Positions 61,710 to 64,000 of a stretch of DNA of 64,000 nucleotides are shown here, piece by piece; positions within the stretch are counted from its first letter, which is position 1, and each line of letters starts with the position of its first letter. Both the position numbers and the translations under genes were made by a program. The stretch comes from an uncultured Spirochaetia bacterium. GTDB taxonomy: Bacteria; Spirochaetota; Spirochaetia; SZUA-6; Bin103. The notes below the pieces were generated by a model. That model saw nothing but the letters and a program-made list of their open reading frames with translations. It was not told where the DNA came from and made no database searches. The stretch covers positions 620,001-684,000 of the forward strand of contig CATQHW010000002.1 in assembly GCA_958296075.1 (NCBI GenBank), in the 5' to 3' direction.

Positions 61710-63788
61710 TCAGGAGATGCGCAGGTAGCGCTCCAGCCTGCCGGCCGCGACCGCCAGGTCCTGCCGGTTGGCGAGCGCCTCGCGGAACAGGTCACCGGCG
61801 CGCACCAGCCGCGCAGGCACCGTGTCCATGGTGAACCGATCGGGCGAGAGGTCGGGGTCGAGTTCGTCCCAGGACAGCGGCGTGGAGACGGTCGCGCCGG
61901 CGACCGGCCGTACGGCGTAGGGCGGCACCACGGTCCGTTCCCGGCGGTTTTGCCGGAAGTCGACGTACACCAGGCCGCCGCGCCGGGCGGCCGACCGTTC
62001 GACGGTGGCGATGTCGCGGTGCTCCCGTACCACCACGCGCGCCAGTCCCTCGCAGAACATGCGTGACTGGTCGTAGATGTAGCCGCCTGCCAGCGGCACG
62101 TAGACGTGCATGCCCGACTTGCCGGAGGTTTTCAGGTAGCCGGCAACGTCGATCCCGCGCAGCACCTTGGCCAGCGTTCGCGCTACCCGCACCACCTTCC
62201 CGAATGACGCCTCCTTGGCGTCCAGGTCGATGACCGCCCAGTCCGGCGCGTCCAGATCGGCGATGCTGGAGAGCCACGGGTGGAAGTCGATGCTGCCGAG
62301 GTTGACCAGGTACAGCAGCGTTTCGCGGTCGCCGCATACCACGTAATGCGACCCCCGGCCGTCGCGCGACACGTCCACGGTCGGCACCCACGAAGGCAGG
62401 TGCGGCACCTGCTTCTGGTAGAACCCTTCGCCGTCGACGCCGTCGGGATAGCGCAGCAGGTGGGCCGGACGCGACTGCAGATAAGGGAGCAGCCATTCGG
62501 CGACCGTCAGGTAGTAGTCGACCAGGTCGCCCTTGGTGCGGCCGCCGGCCGGCCAGTAGACTTTGTCCAGGTTGCCGAGTTGCACGCGGGCGGTGTCCCC
62601 GGCCGGCGACGGCTGCCGGCGCAGCGCCTCTTCGATTGGCAGTTCGGCGGCGCCGTCGGCCGCCGCGATCGGCACGCGCGCCCAGGCGTCGTGCGCGCCG
62701 GGCCGATACCGGGAGTCGGCGCGCTTGGCCACCAGCGCCTGCAGGCCGGCGGCCGATGCGGCGGCGGCCAGGGACTGGCCGTCGGCGGCGACGTGATCGA
62801 CGTACAGCACGCCGCCGCCGGCCGGCAGGAGAGAACGGAGCAGCGCCTTGCGCTCGCTCAACGGCAGGCCGCGCACGTCCCACTCCTCGTAGTAGAGGAG
62901 ATCGAACGCATAGAACGCGACCGGGGCGCCGCCGGCGTGCGCGGCCGGACGGTCGAGCTCGGCGCGCGACGGCCGACCGCGGCGGTCGACCGCCACCAGA
63001 ACGCCGTCGATCACCGCGTGCTCCGCGCGCAGCCGGCCCAGGGCGGCGAGGACCGCCTCGAATCGCGGCGCAGCCCCGGCACCGGCCGCCGGGGGGTGCA
63101 GATCGGCTTGTTCCCCGCGGCAGACCGCCAGCGTGCGCCGGCCGGCGAACTCCATCTCGAACAGCCACTGCGCATCGGAGAACGGCGCCCGGTCGCCGGC
63201 GGCGCGCATCGGCCGCGGCCGGCGCGGCACGGGCGCCCGGCGGGCGCCGCGCAGGTCGACGGCGGGGACCGGTTCGTCCGGGCCGCGCGCGTAGCGGTCG
63301 CGCGCCTTGAACAGCAGCCAGTCGTCGCCGGCGGTGCGCACCAGATGCCACTCGCCGCGCAACCGCCGGCCTTGCAGCGTGAGCTTGATCTCCCCGGCGG
63401 CCAGCGCCGCCGCCGTGCTCGGCGCGCGCCGTATCCGGTAGGCGCCGTGGTCCCAGATATCCATGGTGCCGCCGCCGTACTGGCCCTTGGGGATCACGCC
63501 CTGGAAGTCGAGGTACGGCAGCGGATGGTCTTCGGTGTGGACGGCCAGCCGCTTCTGGTCCGGGTCGTAGGAAAAGCCGCGCGGGACGGCGAAGCAGAGC
63601 AGTATGCCGTCCATCTCCAGGCGCAGGTCGTAGTGGAGCCGCCGCGCCTGGTGGCGGTGGACGACGAAGCGGAGCTCGGCGGCGGCGCCATCCGCGCCGG
63701 CGGCCGGCTCCGGCGTGCGGCTGAAGTCGCGCTTGGCGCGGTACCGGTCGAGCGCCGATCGGCCCGATGGCTCGGCGGGGCCGCTCAT
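61710..63788 (-). CDS. ligD: LigD-type NHEJ protein with degenerate ligase domain
   Basis: 692 residues in the order phosphoesterase, ligase, polymerase. The phosphoesterase (about 35-165) keeps H46, H52, D54 and H88 (HRHQARRLHYDLRLEMDG). The polymerase (about 400-690) keeps the DLD metal motif in WAVIDLDAKEASF and SGKSGMHVYVPL. The ligase region is recognisable, but the nucleotidyl-lysine motif reads FEMEFAGRR, so Lys is E213 and Asp A215. Motif III Glu is V263, motif IV Glu is Q350, and motif V lacks its lysines. It probably cannot seal DNA and would need a separate ligase. The ATG at 63788 overlaps the upstream stop. Confidence 0.9.
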   Translation of the reverse strand: MSGPAEPSGRSALDRYRAKRDFSRTPEPAAGADGAAAELRFVVHRHQARRLHYDLRLEMDGILLCFAVPRGFSYDPDQKRLAVHTEDHPLPYLDFQGVIPKGQYGGGTMDIWDHGAYRIRRAPSTAAALAAGEIKLTLQGRRLRGEWHLVRTAGDDWLLFKARDRYARGPDEPVPAVDLRGARRAPVPRRPRPMRAAGDRAPFSDAQWLFEMEFAGRRTLAVCRGEQADLHPPAAGAGAAPRFEAVLAALGRLRAEHAVIDGVLVAVDRRGRPSRAELDRPAAHAGGAPVAFYAFDLLYYEEWDVRGLPLSERKALLRSLLPAGGGVLYVDHVAADGQSLAAAASAAGLQALVAKRADSRYRPGAHDAWARVPIAAADGAAELPIEEALRRQPSPAGDTARVQLGNLDKVYWPAGGRTKGDLVDYYLTVAEWLLPYLQSRPAHLLRYPDGVDGEGFYQKQVPHLPSWVPTVDVSRDGRGSHYVVCGDRETLLYLVNLGSIDFHPWLSSIADLDAPDWAVIDLDAKEASFGKVVRVARTLAKVLRGIDVAGYLKTSGKSGMHVYVPLAGGYIYDQSRMFCEGLARVVVREHRDIATVERSAARRGGLVYVDFRQNRRERTVVPPYAVRPVAGATVSTPLSWDELDPDLSPDRFTMDTVPARLVRAGDLFREALANRQDLAVAAGRLERYLRIS

Positions 63789-64000
63789 GCCGGCGGCCGG
63801 TCGGCCGCGCGCGCCCGATCGGCCGCCGTGGTGCGCAGCTTGGCGCCCAGCCGGCGAACGATCAGGTCGGCCAGCCCGGCCGCCGCCCGCGCGACGTCGC
63901 GGTCGCCGGCGGCCATGGCGAGCCACCGCCGCGCCTGCGCCTCGTCCACGTCGAGGCGGTAGAGCGCCGCGATCAGGCGGGCGCGGTCGGTGCGGAGCAG
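63785..64000 (-). CDS. C-terminal part of a gene overlapping ligD
   Basis: The minus strand is open from the window edge, reading ARLIAALYRLDVDEAQARRW, later LADLIVRRLGAKLRTT, to TGA at 63787-63785, which overlaps the ligD ATG as ATGA. 71 residues are visible, all helical and Ala/Arg-rich, with no recognised domain. Coupling to ligD suggests a DNA-repair partner such as Ku, but the visible part does not show it. Confidence 0.55.
   Translation of the reverse strand: MLRTDRARLIAALYRLDVDEAQARRWLAMAAGDRDVARAAAGLADLIVRRLGAKLRTTAADRARAADRPPA

Noticed and set aside
1..64000. Searched for tRNA, rRNA, CRISPR arrays, transposase genes and prophage
   Set aside because: None could be supported by eye; no clover-leaf with TTCGAATC-type loops, direct-repeat array or DDE transposase was recognised.

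Overview
The window is high-GC bacterial chromosome from a didermic organism. Genes are densely packed, and many are joined by 4-base ATGA, GTGA or TGATG overlaps. GTG and TTG starts are common, and no rRNA, tRNA, CRISPR or intact insertion sequence was seen. The best taxonomic guess is a high-GC, free-living or host-associated spirochaete-like bacterium. The main support is a 1.5k-residue OmpA-family protein built of FlgD-type Ig repeats (57.2-61.7 kb), together with scattered cell-wall genes and sugar-acid enzymes. This is inference; a marker-gene tree would be needed to prove it.

Layout. 0-4.2 kb: CorC/CNNM-type CBS protein (cut by the window edge), membrane protein plus winged-helix regulator, uppS, a bacilliredoxin and a lipoprotein. 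4.2-8.7 kb: System II cytochrome c maturation (ResB, CcsA) running straight into tatC and two TatA/B-type genes. 8.7-12.4 kb, minus strand: a compact coenzyme A operon panB-panC-coaX-coaBC with every junction overlapped. 12.6-15.0 kb: a low-coding-density patch holding the wreck of a large membrane-anchored Ig-repeat protein. 15.0-22.4 kb: an isopropylmalate/citramalate-type synthase, argH, hflX, then response regulator, PDZ protein and histidine kinase. 22.4-28.5 kb: a frameshifted DUF2961 (GH172-type) gene, a SMUG1-type uracil-DNA glycosylase, a small membrane protein, mtaB and a penicillin-acylase-family protein. 28.5-33.0 kb, minus: gpgS, an M20-like protein lacking its catalytic Glu pair, a GT4-like glycosyltransferase and a secreted protein. 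33.1-36.4 kb: hydroxyacid dehydrogenase, Gfo/Idh/MocA oxidoreductase, enolase-superfamily enzyme. 36.4-38.1 kb: a DNA methyltransferase flanked by broken reading frames. 38.1-38.8 kb: a PhyH dioxygenase.

38.9-48.3 kb is the most unusual part. A minus-strand run of seven genes encodes a DUF350/YjfL membrane protein, a Ser/Gly-rich exported protein, a DUF2491/YjfK-like protein, threonine aldolase, an ABC exporter, a DUF1854 protein and a second ABC exporter. It is transcribed divergently from a voltage-gated K+ channel gene, and two small palindromes lie in the shared intergenic space. Both exporters and the channel carry CPxC-type zinc ribbons. I read the whole locus as a candidate envelope or stress-response system that is not well described.

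48.3-64 kb: mraY, a TSUP transporter, uxaE (tagaturonate epimerase), a small broken gene, an M14-like carboxypeptidase or desuccinylase, an Ldh-family dehydrogenase, an acyl-CoA synthetase, another enolase-superfamily enzyme, the giant OmpA/Ig-repeat protein, and LigD. In LigD the phosphoesterase and polymerase domains look intact, but the ligase domain has lost its nucleotidyl-acceptor lysine. A partial gene overlaps the ligD start at the right edge.
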